From NCBI RefSeq assembly GCF_001039355.2, contig NW_019776091.1, positions 367,890-393,008 on the forward strand: a stretch of 25,119 nucleotides of DNA, written 5' to 3'. Positions 1 to 10,300 of the stretch are shown piece by piece (within the stretch, counting starts at the first letter, position 1; each line of letters starts with the position of its first letter). The notes under the pieces were generated by a model. The model had not been told where the DNA came from, did not search any database, and saw only the letters and a program-made list of their open reading frames with translations. Position numbers and translations under genes: made by a program. The stretch comes from Lingula anatina. Taxonomy: Eukaryota; Brachiopoda; Lingulata; Lingulida; Lingulidae.

Positions 1-1013
1 CTACCACCACTGAGTCAACAACCACTCAACCTACCACCACTGAGTCAACAACCACTCAACCTACCACCACTGAGTCAACAACCACTCAACCTACCACCAC
101 TGAGTCAACAACCACTCAACCTACCACCACTGAGTCAACAACCACTCAACCTACCACCACTGAGTCAACAACCACTCAACCTACCACCACTGAGTCAACA
201 ACCACTCAACCTACCACCACTGAGTCAACAACCACTCAACCTACCACCACTGAGTCAACAACCACTCAACCTACCACCACTGAGTCAACAACCACTCAAC
301 CTACCACCACTGAGTCAACAACCACTCAACCTACCACCACTGAGTCAACAACCACTCAACCTACCACCACTGAGTCAACAACCACTCAACCTACCACCAC
401 TGAGTCAACAACCACTCAACCTACCACCACTGAGTCAACAACCACTCAACCTACCACCACTGAGTCAACAACCACTCAACCTACCACCACTGAGTCAACA
501 ACCACTCAACCTACCACCACTGAGTCAACAACCACTCAACCTACCACCACTGAGTCAACAACCACTCAACCTACCACCACTGAGTCAACAACCACTCAAC
601 CTACCACCACTGAGTCAACAACCACTCAACCTACCACCACTGAGTCAACAACCACTCAACCTACCACCACTGAGTCAACAACCACTCAACCTACCACCAC
701 TGAGTCAACAACCACTCAACCTACCACCACTGAGTCAACAACCACTCAACCTACCACCACTGAGTCAACAACCACTCAACCTACCACCACTGAGTCAACA
801 ACCACTCAACCTACCACCACTGAGTCAACAACCACTCAACCTACCACCACTGAGTCAACAACCACTCAACCTACCACCACTGAGTCAACAACCACTCAAC
901 CTACCACCACTGAGTCAACAACCACTCAACCTACCACCACTGAGTCAACAACCACTCAACCTACCACCACTGAGTCAACAACCACTCAACCTACCACCAC
1001 TGAGTCAACAACC
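1..1013 (+). repeat. Perfect 30-bp coding minisatellite (mucin-type PTS repeat)
   Basis: Thirty-three consecutive 30-bp units are identical base for base (1-990), and a 34th is intact up to 1013 before diverging. The array already fills the left edge, so its full length is unknown. Each unit is two related 15-bp halves, ACCACCACTGAGTCA and ACAACCACTCAACCT, encoding TTTES and TTTQP in the frame used by the gene. The unit is a multiple of three, so copy-number change keeps the frame. All three minus-strand frames contain stops. Zero divergence implies very recent expansion or homogenisation; true copy number may differ from the assembly. Confidence 0.97.
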
Positions 1014-2642
1014 GCAGAGTCTACCACCACCGCCCCCACTACATGTGAGTTTTAACTCTTTCAAAGAATTATGAGAGAATCAAAATACTTGAAAGTGTTA
1101 TATTGCATGCATTAGTCAACGATACACAACACTTTGTGCATGATAATAAAAATTTAGTAATGACTACGGTAATTAAAGCACTTCAAAACCACAGGCAAAT
1201 GTGTAATGCGGTATGTTATTCTTTCAAATGACCTTAAAAACAAAATTTAGTTGGAATCCCCTGGTCTTTTTTGTCTTGAATGCATGTTTGATGATTATGC
1301 CATAAAATTTACTGGTAATCTTACCTTTGGCTTTTAAACCCCACGAGCTTGTCATTGGCATTAACTCTTAGAGCAATAAGATAAGATCCATTTGTTATAA
1401 TGCGGCGATGCTGATGATGCTCAGCGTACCGTTTACTTTACCATGAGGTATTTTTACTTTATAACGCACTGTTTATTACTCCAACTTGTGTTTTCCTTTT
1501 CTTCAGATAGGCATAATCTTTTTAATTACATATAAAACTTGGAAACACAGTGGAAACGTATTTCATGATAGATTTAAGTATTTTAGTTGGAAATCCGTGT
1601 TCTTTTTTATTTTGAAATTACAAATATGGAGCTTTTAATGCATGTCACTTATACAGTATATGAGATAAAAGACTAAGGAATACAGAATGATCCATCTTTT
1701 TTTTCAGTGGCGCCCGATATCTGTTCGTCGGATGCTACCCTGATTAAAGTCAGTTCAGGCACGGTGGCAGAGTACTATGTCAGAGTGAATCCCTGCACAG
1801 CTTTGTGTAGCAATAAATATTCTACTGGCTTTTGGTCCACTGCACAGACCTACAGAGGTTGCTGTGGTAACAACATATGCTATTGCACTTTAACCACCGA
1901 TCTTTACTCGGTAAGTTCTTTACCTCCATCATTTACATTTAAAAACAAATGTGGTATTAAAGGGATAAGTATATTTAAAAGAAAAACATTGATGCTTACT
2001 ATTTTATAGCATCTATTAAGATGAATCTGAATATAAAAATTGATATTGGACACACCATCCCTCTTTACATCTCTATCAGTGCTAATGGCTGAGTTTCAAT
2101 TGAAAAAAACAAGATGCACAAATGTTCCATTTCCCACTGTTTTCTCAATTTACAGGTGCAGTCATATTTTTGTAAATAATTCAAGGGCGCCAAACATTTA
2201 TTTTGTAGATAATAGTTTATTGCATTGATAACCCAGTATATTATTTTTTGTCAACTACAATTTAATTTACCCGTGTTTTCTTTTTTTTTCTCATTTTCAT
2301 TTTTTTGTGTGTGTCTGTGTTTGTGTCATTTTTATTTGTTACAGCTGTTGTTGTTAACTGGTAGATAATTGTCTGTGTTTGAGGAATTAACTTTTCCCTT
2401 AAAGATAACAGATTATCATACCGGTAAACCGCTCAAAAGCTTTATATCTGGTTTTATCAGTATCTAGTAAGCATCATTTAGTATCCTTTTATACCACCCA
2501 CATAACCTTCCTCATTCCTCCCCAACTCCTCACCCACCGAAATGAGATGAGATATTTGGAATATGGGGCATCTAACTACACTCTGAATACTTTTGAATTT
2601 TCGTATTTATTTTTTCAGAGTAGTTGCACCCTGATTAACTGA
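1..2642 (+). CDS. Mucin-like secreted protein with C-terminal eight-cysteine domain (3' part, three exons)
   Basis: The model joins 1-1044, 1708-1910 and 2619-2642; the 5' end lies outside the window. The first exon encodes PTTTESTTTQ repeats, then TAESTTTAPTT, and ends at donor ACAT|GTGAGT in phase 1. The next exon starts after TTTTTTTTCAG, ends at TCG|GTAAGT in phase 0, and the last exon adds SSCTLIN and TGA. Phases match only in this frame. The C-terminal domain has eight cysteines spaced C-x23-C-x3-C-x17-CC-x4-C-x-C-x10-C, including YRGCCGNN and CYCTL. A long Thr/Ser/Pro stretch is typical of densely O-glycosylated mucins; an even cysteine number suits an extracellular disulfide-bonded fold. 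A signal peptide cannot be checked. I recognise no named family for the cysteine domain. The related exons at 22867-23837 support the model. Confidence 0.85.
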
Positions 2643-3190
2643 TGAGATATGGAGAAGAAAAATTGAATGAAGTCATTTGCAGAGTGCTGCTTTGCTAAAG
2701 ATTCGGAACGTATAGTTTTGGTCAACAAGCCAAACGGACAAACTGAATAGAGTGATAGATTTTCATTTAATTTAGTATATAGGCCTCACTTCTTTGATTG
2801 AACTTCCTGTTTTCAATGTTTTCCAAACTCTCTAATGTTTTCTTTTTGCAAGGATCTGCCCAAATTGAACATCGCGTGCACTTCATATATAAATAGATAA
2901 ATTAAATTTATAATAATTATAATGGCGTATAGGTGTGCTAATATATGAGAGGGGCTGTTTAACAAAGGGTTTTATATTTATGGAATTTGGTTGTATATCG
3001 AACATTTAGCTATAATTGAAGGAATATTAGTTAATTATTAATTAGTGGTACATGTATGTTATGCGGGGTTAATATCATAGAAATCTTTTTCCGTGTTTAT
3101 CGCCTTTGTTTGTGAAACGTGATGCCGTAGAGGATTTTGATTTGCCTGATGTTTTTCAATTTTTTATTTTCCTATTACACTTATAGTTTA
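1640..3190 (+). repeat. Segmental duplication, copy A (terminal mucin exons plus flank)
   Basis: This stretch aligns along its length, with indels, to about 22795-24575. Shared landmarks are a GAATGATCC word upstream of the acceptor, the eight-cysteine exon, an intron word AGATGCACAAATG, another intron word CGCCAAACATTTATT, the AGTAGTTGCACCC terminal exon, a downstream AGTATATAGGCCTC, and a GTG(A)TGCCG region near 3120. Introns and the non-coding flank match as well as exons, so this was a DNA-level duplication, old enough for many substitutions. Confidence 0.85.
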
Positions 3191-4401
3191 CTAGGAAAAG
3201 GATCATATACACTCAAATTAGACTTTTTGTAGTCAGGCATTTAAAACACAAAAAAATCTGAATCAACAACGACCCGTGCAGTTAACCTCGGTGTTTTGAT
3301 TTTTTCAAGGTATTTTTGTCGATAAACCAAGTAATTAGGAACTTCTTTTCAAAATGTCTTTTCTTCTGGCCCTTTATTTGCATATTTCGTAAAAAAAATC
3401 TACTCACAAATTGTAGAGCCATTAATCAAGCACTACACTTTAATAAGTGGGAATCATATCTTATGTTTGCATGGGCATAGAAAAAATTTATGTAAAACGT
3501 GTTGAGTTTTCTAATAACTCAAAATTGTAGCAGCTCTTGCTTTTGAACTTTAATAAAGACAATTGTTCTTCAATTCAAAAGATGTTTTTATCAAGTTAGA
3601 TCTTGGTATTATTCTGTATGTTCGGCTAAATCCTCACTCTCACAGAGACACCTGTTCATTCCATCTATCTGAAGTATTTAAAAATATTCAATATGTCTTT
3701 GAAACATTACTTCACTTTTGAAATTATCCGCGCCGAGATTATAGATTATTATATTGCTGATATTTCATATAGGTGTGCATTTAAATGATTACTATACATA
3801 TGTTTATAAAAGTATAAATATACACATTGCATGAATTGCAACTTTATTTCGATTGATCACCCACTTATTGCTTATGGCAACTTGTTTGCCTTTGTTGGTT
3901 TGTTAGTTAACAACTCAACTATAAACGGAGTTTGAAAAAAAATGTGTGAAAATTGGTAAACTTAGAGTCGATTAGCTTTTGGGGTTGATACGGCAATAAA
4001 AAAACAGTACATTTATGGAAAATGGAGTGCAGTGTCCCCGTATCTAGTACACGTCCGTAAACCGTTTGGCAATGCATAATGAATGGATCGTTTTCAAGTG
4101 AAACGACCTACGTGACAAAGGTCTTTCTCATATTAAAACATTTTCAAGTGCCAAAATGGATATTTTGGAGTGACAAACACAAACAATTAAATGCTTTATC
4201 TATGTTTAGAAAATTGAAGAGTACTCATTTTCTGACAACATCAGGTTTTGACCTTGTTCAACCTAAATACCGGTTGATCACTCGCTGCTGTTTTTTTTTT
4301 TTTTTTTTTAATTTTTTTAAAAAAATTTATTGTTTCATGATATATCCAAGTACGTTAAAAAATTGCAAAAAAAAGGGGGGTGGGTCATCGGTCATAATAG
4401 A
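2643..4401. other. 3' flank and gene-free spacer
   Basis: Up to about 3190 this is 3' untranslated or flanking sequence of the mucin-like gene, shared with the downstream copy. A possible poly(A) signal AATAAA lies near 3552, but the transcript end is not resolved. From 3200 to 4401 the sequence is AT-rich without a convincing exon. A run of 19 T at 4291-4309 and an A-rich stretch near 4364-4374 sit just before the LINE boundary. The 128-codon open frame starting near 4079 runs through these low-complexity stretches and is not supported as a gene. Confidence 0.6.
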
Positions 4402-5261
4402 ACTGGACCGTAATGAAAAATATTCTTGGGAAACAGCGATCGTCTTATATTCCTATTCTCAATAACCCGAGAAATGGATCTGTCGCTTCTACTGATCAAG
4501 AAAAGGCTGATGAATTTTTGTCCTATTTCTCATCAATGTACCACTCGGACTCTGTAGCAAATGTTGGCGAAATTCTCTTTCCTGTAAGAACTGATGCTTC
4601 CCTATCTCAGATACAATCCACTATTAATGAAATTAAATCGATAATTGATGATTTAGACCCATCTAAAGCTAACGGCCCTGACCTGATTACCGTCAAGATG
4701 ATAAAACTTACCAAAAACTCCGTGGTGAAGCCCCTAAATATTCTGTTTAACGCAATTATACAGTCTAATACCTTCCCCAACATCTGGAAAATTGCCGAAA
4801 TTTGCCCACTNAGAATAGAGAACCTCGACAATAAAGGTGATGATAGTAAATCATACTGGACCGTAATGAAAAACATTCTTGGGAAACAGCGATCGTCTTT
4901 TATTCCTATTCTCAATAACCCGAGAAATGGATCTGTCGCTTCTACTGATCAAGAAAAGGCTGATGAATTTTTGTCCTATTTCTCATCAATGTACCACTCG
5001 GACTCTGTAGCAAATGTTGGCGAAATTCTCTTTCCTGTAAGAACTGATGCTTCCCTATCTCAGATACCATCCACTATTAGTGAAATTAAATCGATAATTG
5101 ATGATTTAGACCCATCTAAAGCTAACGGCCCTGACCTGATTACCGTCAAGATGATAAAACTTTCCAAAACCTCCGTGGTGAAGCCCCTAAATATTCTGTT
5201 CAACGCAAGTATACAGTCTAATACCTTCCCCAACATCTGGAAAATTGTCGAAATTTGCCCA
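4402..5261 (+). repeat. Direct duplication around a single-N gap (407 bp, offset 453)
   Basis: 4402-4808 and 4855-5261 align without indels and differ at about nine positions by eye (around 2%). The N at 4811 lies between them. The second copy carries 43 extra bases of LINE coding sequence on its 5' side (4812-4854), absent from the first copy. This looks like two contig ends that overlap but were not merged, or two different LINE copies placed side by side, rather than a genuine tandem duplication. Confidence 0.85.
4811..4811. other. Single-N assembly gap
   Basis: One N sits inside the duplicated LINE segment. The open frame reads through it by chance, so the apparent 306-codon protein across it is not reliable. 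Confidence 0.9.
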
Positions 5262-6906
5262 ATCTTTAAAAAAGATGATAAAAAATCTATTTTAAACTAT
5301 AGACCAATTTCTTTACTTAGTGTTATATCTTAGATTTTAGAGTGAATAATATATAATAGAGTGATTAACTTTATTCTGAACAACAAACTCCTACTGTATA
5401 CCCTAAACAATCCGGCTTTTTGAAGGGTCATAGCACAGAGCACCAGCTCTTGGCGATTCATAATTTAATTACGAGTAACTCTATTAATGGTTATGACACC
5501 AGAGGAGTCTTTCTCGATATAGAGGCTGCATTCGACAGAGTTTTCCATTCACTCCTTTTCTTTAAACTCAAGTCTTACGGTCTAACCGGCAAACTTCATG
5601 CACTATTGTCATCGTACTTGACTAATAGAAGAGTTAAAGTACGTGTTGGTGGGAAATCGTCTAATTTATCTAAGGGAGGTTACATAAATACAAGTGTAAC
5701 CCAAGGTAGCATACTTGGTCCGTTACTTTTTCTCATATATATAAATGACCTCCCTGACGGACTCTCTACTGATTGTTTCATCTATGCGGATGATACTTCC
5801 CTCTTTATGCCCTCGCGTCGGGGAGATGTTGATTCACATGCTATATTACACGGTGACCTACGTACCATTGAAAATTAGTCCAATAAATGGAAACTCAATT
5901 TTAAACCGGCAAAGTGCCGCAAAATTATATTCGGCAAAGAAAATGATAATAGTACATACCCTGAATTGTATATAAACAATACCATGATACCTAGGTCAAA
6001 GAGCCACAAACACCTGGGACTATAGTACTTGATTCAAAACTAAATTTTAATGATCATACTGATCATGTTTGCGAAAAGGTTCAACGGGCCGTAAATGCAC
6101 TAAAACCTCTATACTGCAAAGTTAGGTCCAAACATTTAAATGTTATATATAATGTCTTTATCCAATCACAATTTGATTACTGTGACATCTTCTATCATAA
6201 CTCACTCCAGAAGAAATTATCGAAACTATAGTCTCTTCAATACCAAGCCGGCATAATAGTACTGGGAGCCTTACCTAGCTCTTGTACCTCCAAAATATTC
6301 GAACAACTAAATTGGATTTCTCATTTGATAGAATAAAAATGCATGCTCAAAAAATTATGTTTTCAGTCATGGCGAATTTGGTCCCCTCCTATGTTTCTGA
6401 TATATTCCGCCCATTCAGAAACCCTTTTCCAATCATAACCCGAGAAAATAACAAAAGAAACTTTAAACTTCCTCCTAAATACCCCCGTACCTCAGTTAAC
6501 TATTTTCTAATGTCTTCATGGGATCAACTCTCCTCCTCCACTAAATCTTTACCTTCAATCTCATCTTTCAAGAACTCGATAAAAAAACACCTCACTGCTG
6601 GGTCGCTTTCAACAACAACACTAAACTTGAACAGAAATCATGAAAAAAATCTTAACAGAGCGAGGGTCGGGTGTTTATTTAGAGCAGAATTGTTTAGGCA
6701 TAACTGGACTACTATTGACACACCACACTGCACCTGTGGTGCCCTTGAAACCCCTCTTCACTTTTTCTTCAGATGCCCTTTACTCAATTTAAAGTACCCT
6801 CCCCTTTACCAAACAATAAATGAAATTCTACATGCAAGCAAGACCTCTTTCAAAACACAAAAAGAAAAGCTGTCCTTATTTCTCTACGGTCATGAATCCT
6901 TATCAC

Positions 6907-7459
6907 CCACCCAAAATGAAATTATCTTCGAAACTGTTGCAAATTTTCTTCTCGTAAACTTTGTTATCACTTAATAGGTACTATCTCTTTTCCTCTTCTT
7001 TCTTTCTTTCTGTGCTCAACTTGTGCTCCTGATATATATGAAGTTTTACATTTACTCTGTTGTATATATGTATATACCTATCAATTTGTTTTATTTATTT
7101 ACTTATTTAATTTAATTTTGTGGAGAGCATATAATGCTTCCAGCGCCTTGCCTCCACTTCATTCTTTTGAATAAACGTTGTTNCCACCCAAAATGAAATT
7201 ATCTTCGAAACTGTTGCAAATTTTCTTCTCGTAAACTTTGTTATCACTTAATAGGTACTATCTCTTTTCCTCTTCTTTCTTTCTTTCTGTGCTCAACTTG
7301 TGCTCCTGATATATATGAAGTTTTACATTTACTCTGTTGTATATATGTATATACCTATCAATTTGTTTTATTTATTTACTTATTTAATTTAATTTTGGGG
7401 AGAGCATATAATGCTTCCAGCGCCTTGCCTCCACTTCATTCTTTTGAATAAACGTTGTT
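6907..7459 (+). repeat. Direct duplication around a single-N gap (276 bp)
   Basis: 6907-7182 and 7184-7459 are the same 276 bases, the end of the LINE reading frame plus its 3' untranslated region, with one visible difference (GTGGAG versus GGGGAG). They are separated only by the N at 7183. The exact abutment indicates an unmerged contig overlap. Confidence 0.93.
7183..7183. other. Single-N assembly gap
   Basis: One N lies exactly between two copies of the LINE 3' end. Confidence 0.9.
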
Positions 7460-7467
7460 TAAAAAAA

Positions 7468-7854
7468 TTATAACTTTGATTACTCTGATTCAGGGGGTGA
7501 CACTTCTATATTGTCCAGTGTGTGTATTCTTCGGTGGTGCACACCCTAGGCAAATTCTGTTATACTTTTATAGTGTTTTTAAAATAACCATAATATTTTT
7601 GGCTACGGAAAAAAATCATAAACTTTTTTAGGTATTTTAGGTTTTATACAAGGCATGTTTGATACCCAGTTGTAATATCCAGTCATGTATTCCTCGGAAA
7701 CTAAACGCCTTTATATAAGTCACCGAGTATATTCCTGGGCTAAAATATTGTGCTTAAGGCCTCTCTAACACAATCCCACGCTTGGTGAGCTTGGACATAA
7801 TAAGACTATGACGAAAACCTCTTGTAATGATATATGCCGTTTTTTTGTTTGTTT

Positions 7855-7886
<32 letters not shown>

Positions 7887-8589
7887 AAATAACATAGAAA
7901 TTGTTTTTATTTATTTATTATAATGAAATTATCTGAAAATGTCAAATTTCATCATTCATTTTAATTCAGCACACTTTTTGTCAATTCGTTATCTATAATA
8001 TTTTCCGTTTGTTTCTTACTTAGGTTTATTTTTTAACTGCTAATACCATACGGAACATTATTTAGATTGGTGTAAGCAACATGACAAATCGATAAGGAAC
8101 AACAACAATTAGTCAATCATTCATTTATGAAAGTTAATACATGTATGTTTATTTGTAAAAGTGTTCAATACATCCATTCTCGTCACATAGCATTATAGCT
8201 AATATAAAGCCTAACTACTGCTCACCACGCATAAATTATTTGTGAGATGTAAATAATAATAATAATAATAATAACTGAATGAGCGACTTTTGAATATAAG
8301 AAAAATAATTTTTTCTACCTTACGCCTGGGCATTTCCATTGACATAATAAAATTTTGCTTAATTGTAATAACTTATTCTATATAAAGTAAATATACAACC
8401 TATATATATATAGAACCTACATTAAAATGCTATACATAGCCTTCAGTAATATATTACAATGCAGATAAAACAACTTTTAATAAAAAACATAAGAACGAAC
8501 TTTCTATTCCGTTTTATGAACTGCTATCTAGTGTCGGAGAAAAATTGTTCAATTATATATGAAGCTATCTCACTGGTTTTGAAGAAGGT
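7468..8589. other. Gene-free AT-rich spacer with simple repeats
   Basis: No exon is supported on either strand. The stretch holds a run of 30 T at 7856-7885 preceded by GTTTGTTTG, and an (AAT)n microsatellite at 8251-8274. The T run could be the tail of a minus-strand retrocopy, but no body is recognisable beside it. Confidence 0.6.
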
Positions 8590-8937
8590 CCAATTCCCAT
8601 AGATACCATTTGTTTACGTAGATTGATCAAACACTGCTGTAAAGGCTGTACATTGCAATCAGTATCACTGAATAACATACCTCCTGGATCCAGATGGATC
8701 GATCTAACTCCCAGGGGAGTCTCATAAAATTGCTCTCAACAAACCGGCTTAAATTTCTGTCACGCCTAGTAAAGCTGTTAGGGGGTAATTACCTTTACCC
8801 CTAGCTGATTCGGTAATCATGACAGTCATTTAATCCTCTTGAGCTGATAGCAATGTAGCGTGAACCCCCAGGGAGGTAGGTCGATCCAGTTGAACGATTA
8901 CATAAGTACGCAGTGTCTATGGGAATGGCTCTAAGTA
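8590..8937. repeat. Imperfect palindrome / foldback element
   Basis: The sequence folds about a centre at 8788/8789. GGGGGTAA before it pairs with TTACCTTTACCCC after it, and pairing continues outward through GGATCGATCTAACTCCCAGG (about 8695) against CCCAGGGAGGTAGGTCGATCC (8869-8886) to ATTCCCATAGA (8593) against TCTATGGGAAT (8917-8927). The left arm carries roughly 60 extra bases between its outer and inner parts. Many mismatches show it is old. It could be a decayed palindromic MITE; target-site duplications were not identified. Confidence 0.7.
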
Positions 8938-9109
8938 ATAACATGCTGGTATGGACATAATTCTTAACCCAATCTAAGTCATAAGCTGGTACTATACGCT
9001 TTTGACCCAAACTTCTAAACACGACTGTTTGACGAGCTAATGAAGATAATGGTTGGCGAGAAGACAGAGTTTTCGCTTTTTTGTAAAAATGGTTTCTACA
9101 TGTAGAGTA

Positions 9110-9769
9110 CTACTCTTTTTTAGGTTGTTCCTCATGATAAAACACTACCTTGATTTTATCTAATTCTCTTTCGAGTGCCTGGAGATAATCATCCGAAGCC
9201 GTCTGTTTGCGACTTCGTCTTTCTTTACTATGTCTATGTCCCTTTTTCTTAACCATCTTTTCGTCGCTGTGTTGCTTGATTTTAACTATCACATAAGCCT
9301 TAGCTTTACCGGAGGGGTAAGGTTTGCTGTGATGCTTGCTGTGATACTTCTGATTCCAAAAAACTAGACGGTAATCTGATGAGGTGCCCCTTATGCAAAC
9401 ATGGCAAAGTTTATCCTTAGTCTTTCGAAATGAGCAGTCTGAATTGATGTTAATATATACCTTCTCATATCCTGTGGTGTCTTTGATTTCCCAGTTTGAA
9501 CCATCAGTAAGACCGTATGGGTAGCCCTCGTCGTCTTCATAACGGTGATCTCCGTTGGATAAAGCCACCAGACAGTTAAATATGTGACCTCGCACCACAT
9601 GATCATGTTCTCTGCATTCTTTTACGAAGTTTGGCCATGACGTAAAATGGATTTCAGCGTACTTTTCTACTTCCGGCCTGATGGAATGTAGAAAAAATAC
9701 AGCAAATGGTGCAGCAGATTGTGCTGTGCCCTCCGACTGCAGCAAAAAAGCGACATTCTTTGCCAGCAT
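9110..9769 (-). CDS. Unrecognised 219-aa protein with basic C-terminal region
   Basis: The minus-strand frame is open from about 9887 to the TAA at 9110; the first ATG is at 9769, giving 219 residues. I do not recognise the family. The N-terminal part has a hydrophobic stretch (SAAPFAVFFLHSI), then FTSWPNFVKECREHDHVVRG and an acidic/glycine segment (RYEDDEGYPYG). The middle has C-x2-C (HVCIRG is preceded by KLC) and a His/Lys-rich patch (YHSKHHSKPYPSGK). The C-terminal third is strongly basic, KKKGHRHSKERRSRKQ, resembling a nuclear localisation signal, followed by a predicted helix (DYLQALERELDKIKVVF). It may instead be a 3' exon: acceptor-like sites exist at 9804 and 9737, but neither matches the phase of the best donor in the gene at 10301-10747. 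Varied composition and 234 open codons support real coding. Confidence 0.6.
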   Translation of the reverse strand: MLAKNVAFLLQSEGTAQSAAPFAVFFLHSIRPEVEKYAEIHFTSWPNFVKECREHDHVVRGHIFNCLVALSNGDHRYEDDEGYPYGLTDGSNWEIKDTTGYEKVYININSDCSFRKTKDKLCHVCIRGTSSDYRLVFWNQKYHSKHHSKPYPSGKAKAYVIVKIKQHSDEKMVKKKGHRHSKERRSRKQTASDDYLQALERELDKIKVVFYHEEQPKKE

Positions 9770-9864
9770 AAAGAAGTTATGTTTTTTTTCCTTTATATGG
9801 AATCTTAGAAACAAGTTAAGGGAAATTATTGACGAAAACCCGAATATGGTCTCCTCAGTGATCC

Positions 9865-10105
9865 TGACCCCCTCCCCCTCCCCTTTTTATTTCTGTCCCC
9901 TCTTGAAATTAACATTTTCACTGGATGAATCATAGTCCTAAACCGTACCAAATGACGCAGTTCGCCCTCTAAAATACCAAAAATCTCCGTGGCCCTTCAA
10001 CGGGCCCCGAACCCCACGCCAAGTGGGGGAGGGGGTTAGTAGGTCGGTTTCGCATCTGCAGCTCCCCCCCCCCCCTTTAAAAATCCTAAATCCGCCATTT
10101 TCTCC
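9865..10105 (-). repeat. C/G-run-rich interspersed-repeat-like segment
   Basis: On the minus strand this reads TGGCGGATTTAGGATTTTTA followed by a 14-base G run, then AACCCCC/GGGGCCCG tracts and further G4-5 blocks (CCCCCTCCCCCTCCCC on the plus strand at 9869-9884). The GGCGGAT...AGGATTTTTAAAGGGGG opening is of a type seen as a dispersed repeat in many invertebrate genomes; that is recollection, not a search result. It lies between the two minus-strand genes and would be intronic if they are one gene. Confidence 0.4.
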
Positions 10106-10300
10106 TGTTTAAAAATGTATGGAGAAATGTAATTTTGAATGTATTCTTGGGACCAGGATTCTCTGGGTGTTTAGTCCTTTTTAGCACCAAAGGTTATATC
10201 AGTGCCGTGCCGACATACTTTGATAGGTTCTACCTTGCAATTATGCTACATGGGGCTTTGCTCCTTTTCACCAGTTTCTGAAAATTTCGGTCAGCGGCAA

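Larger units (their letters stand above)
4402..6974 (+). pseudogene. LINE reverse transcriptase ORF2 remnant, frameshifted
   Basis: The protein is readable in blocks. 4402-5333 (interrupted by the N at 4811) covers the region before and including the RT fingers and ends at TAG. 5405-5878 holds GHSTEHQLL, FLDIEAAFD and YADD in another frame and ends at TAG. 5881-6276 continues as NKWKLNFKPAKCRKIIFG, then HLG and onward after a frameshift near 6018 and a stop near 6228. 6282-6974 gives the C-terminal domain with HCTCGALETPLHFFFRCP. Both catalytic aspartate motifs survive, but several stops and frameshifts make the copy non-autonomous. QGSILGPLLFLIYINDLP places it in the Jockey/CR1 group by family knowledge; the clade is not resolved. 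Confidence 0.88.
4402..7467 (+). mobile_element. Non-LTR retrotransposon (LINE, CR1/Jockey group), 5'-truncated
   Basis: Homology to a LINE reverse transcriptase protein begins abruptly at 4402 and continues to a 3' untranslated region ending with AATAAA (7447-7452) and a short A run at about 7461-7467. Order: pre-RT segment (YWTVMKNILG), RT fingers (FKKDDKK, NYRPISLL), palm motif A (FLDIEAAFD), QGSILGPLLFLIYINDLP, YADD, thumb region, then a C-terminal C-x-C-x8-H-x4-C knuckle. No endonuclease domain is present. 5' truncation is usual for target-primed reverse transcription. Two single-N gaps with duplicated flanks interrupt it, so the element as written is longer than the genomic one probably is. 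Confidence 0.9.

Noticed and set aside
1-1013. The tandem array as a CRISPR or non-coding satellite
   Set aside because: There are no unique spacers; the array is in frame with a downstream spliced exon.
4079-4465. 128-codon frame
   Set aside because: It runs through a 19-base T run (poly-Phe) and A/G runs, then overlaps the LINE in another frame; no coding signature.
4413-5333. A 306-codon open frame as one intact protein
   Set aside because: It contains the same LINE segment twice with an N between; the length is an assembly product.
8801-9022. Minus-strand 73-codon frame
   Set aside because: It lies mostly within the imperfect palindrome and has no recognisable protein features.
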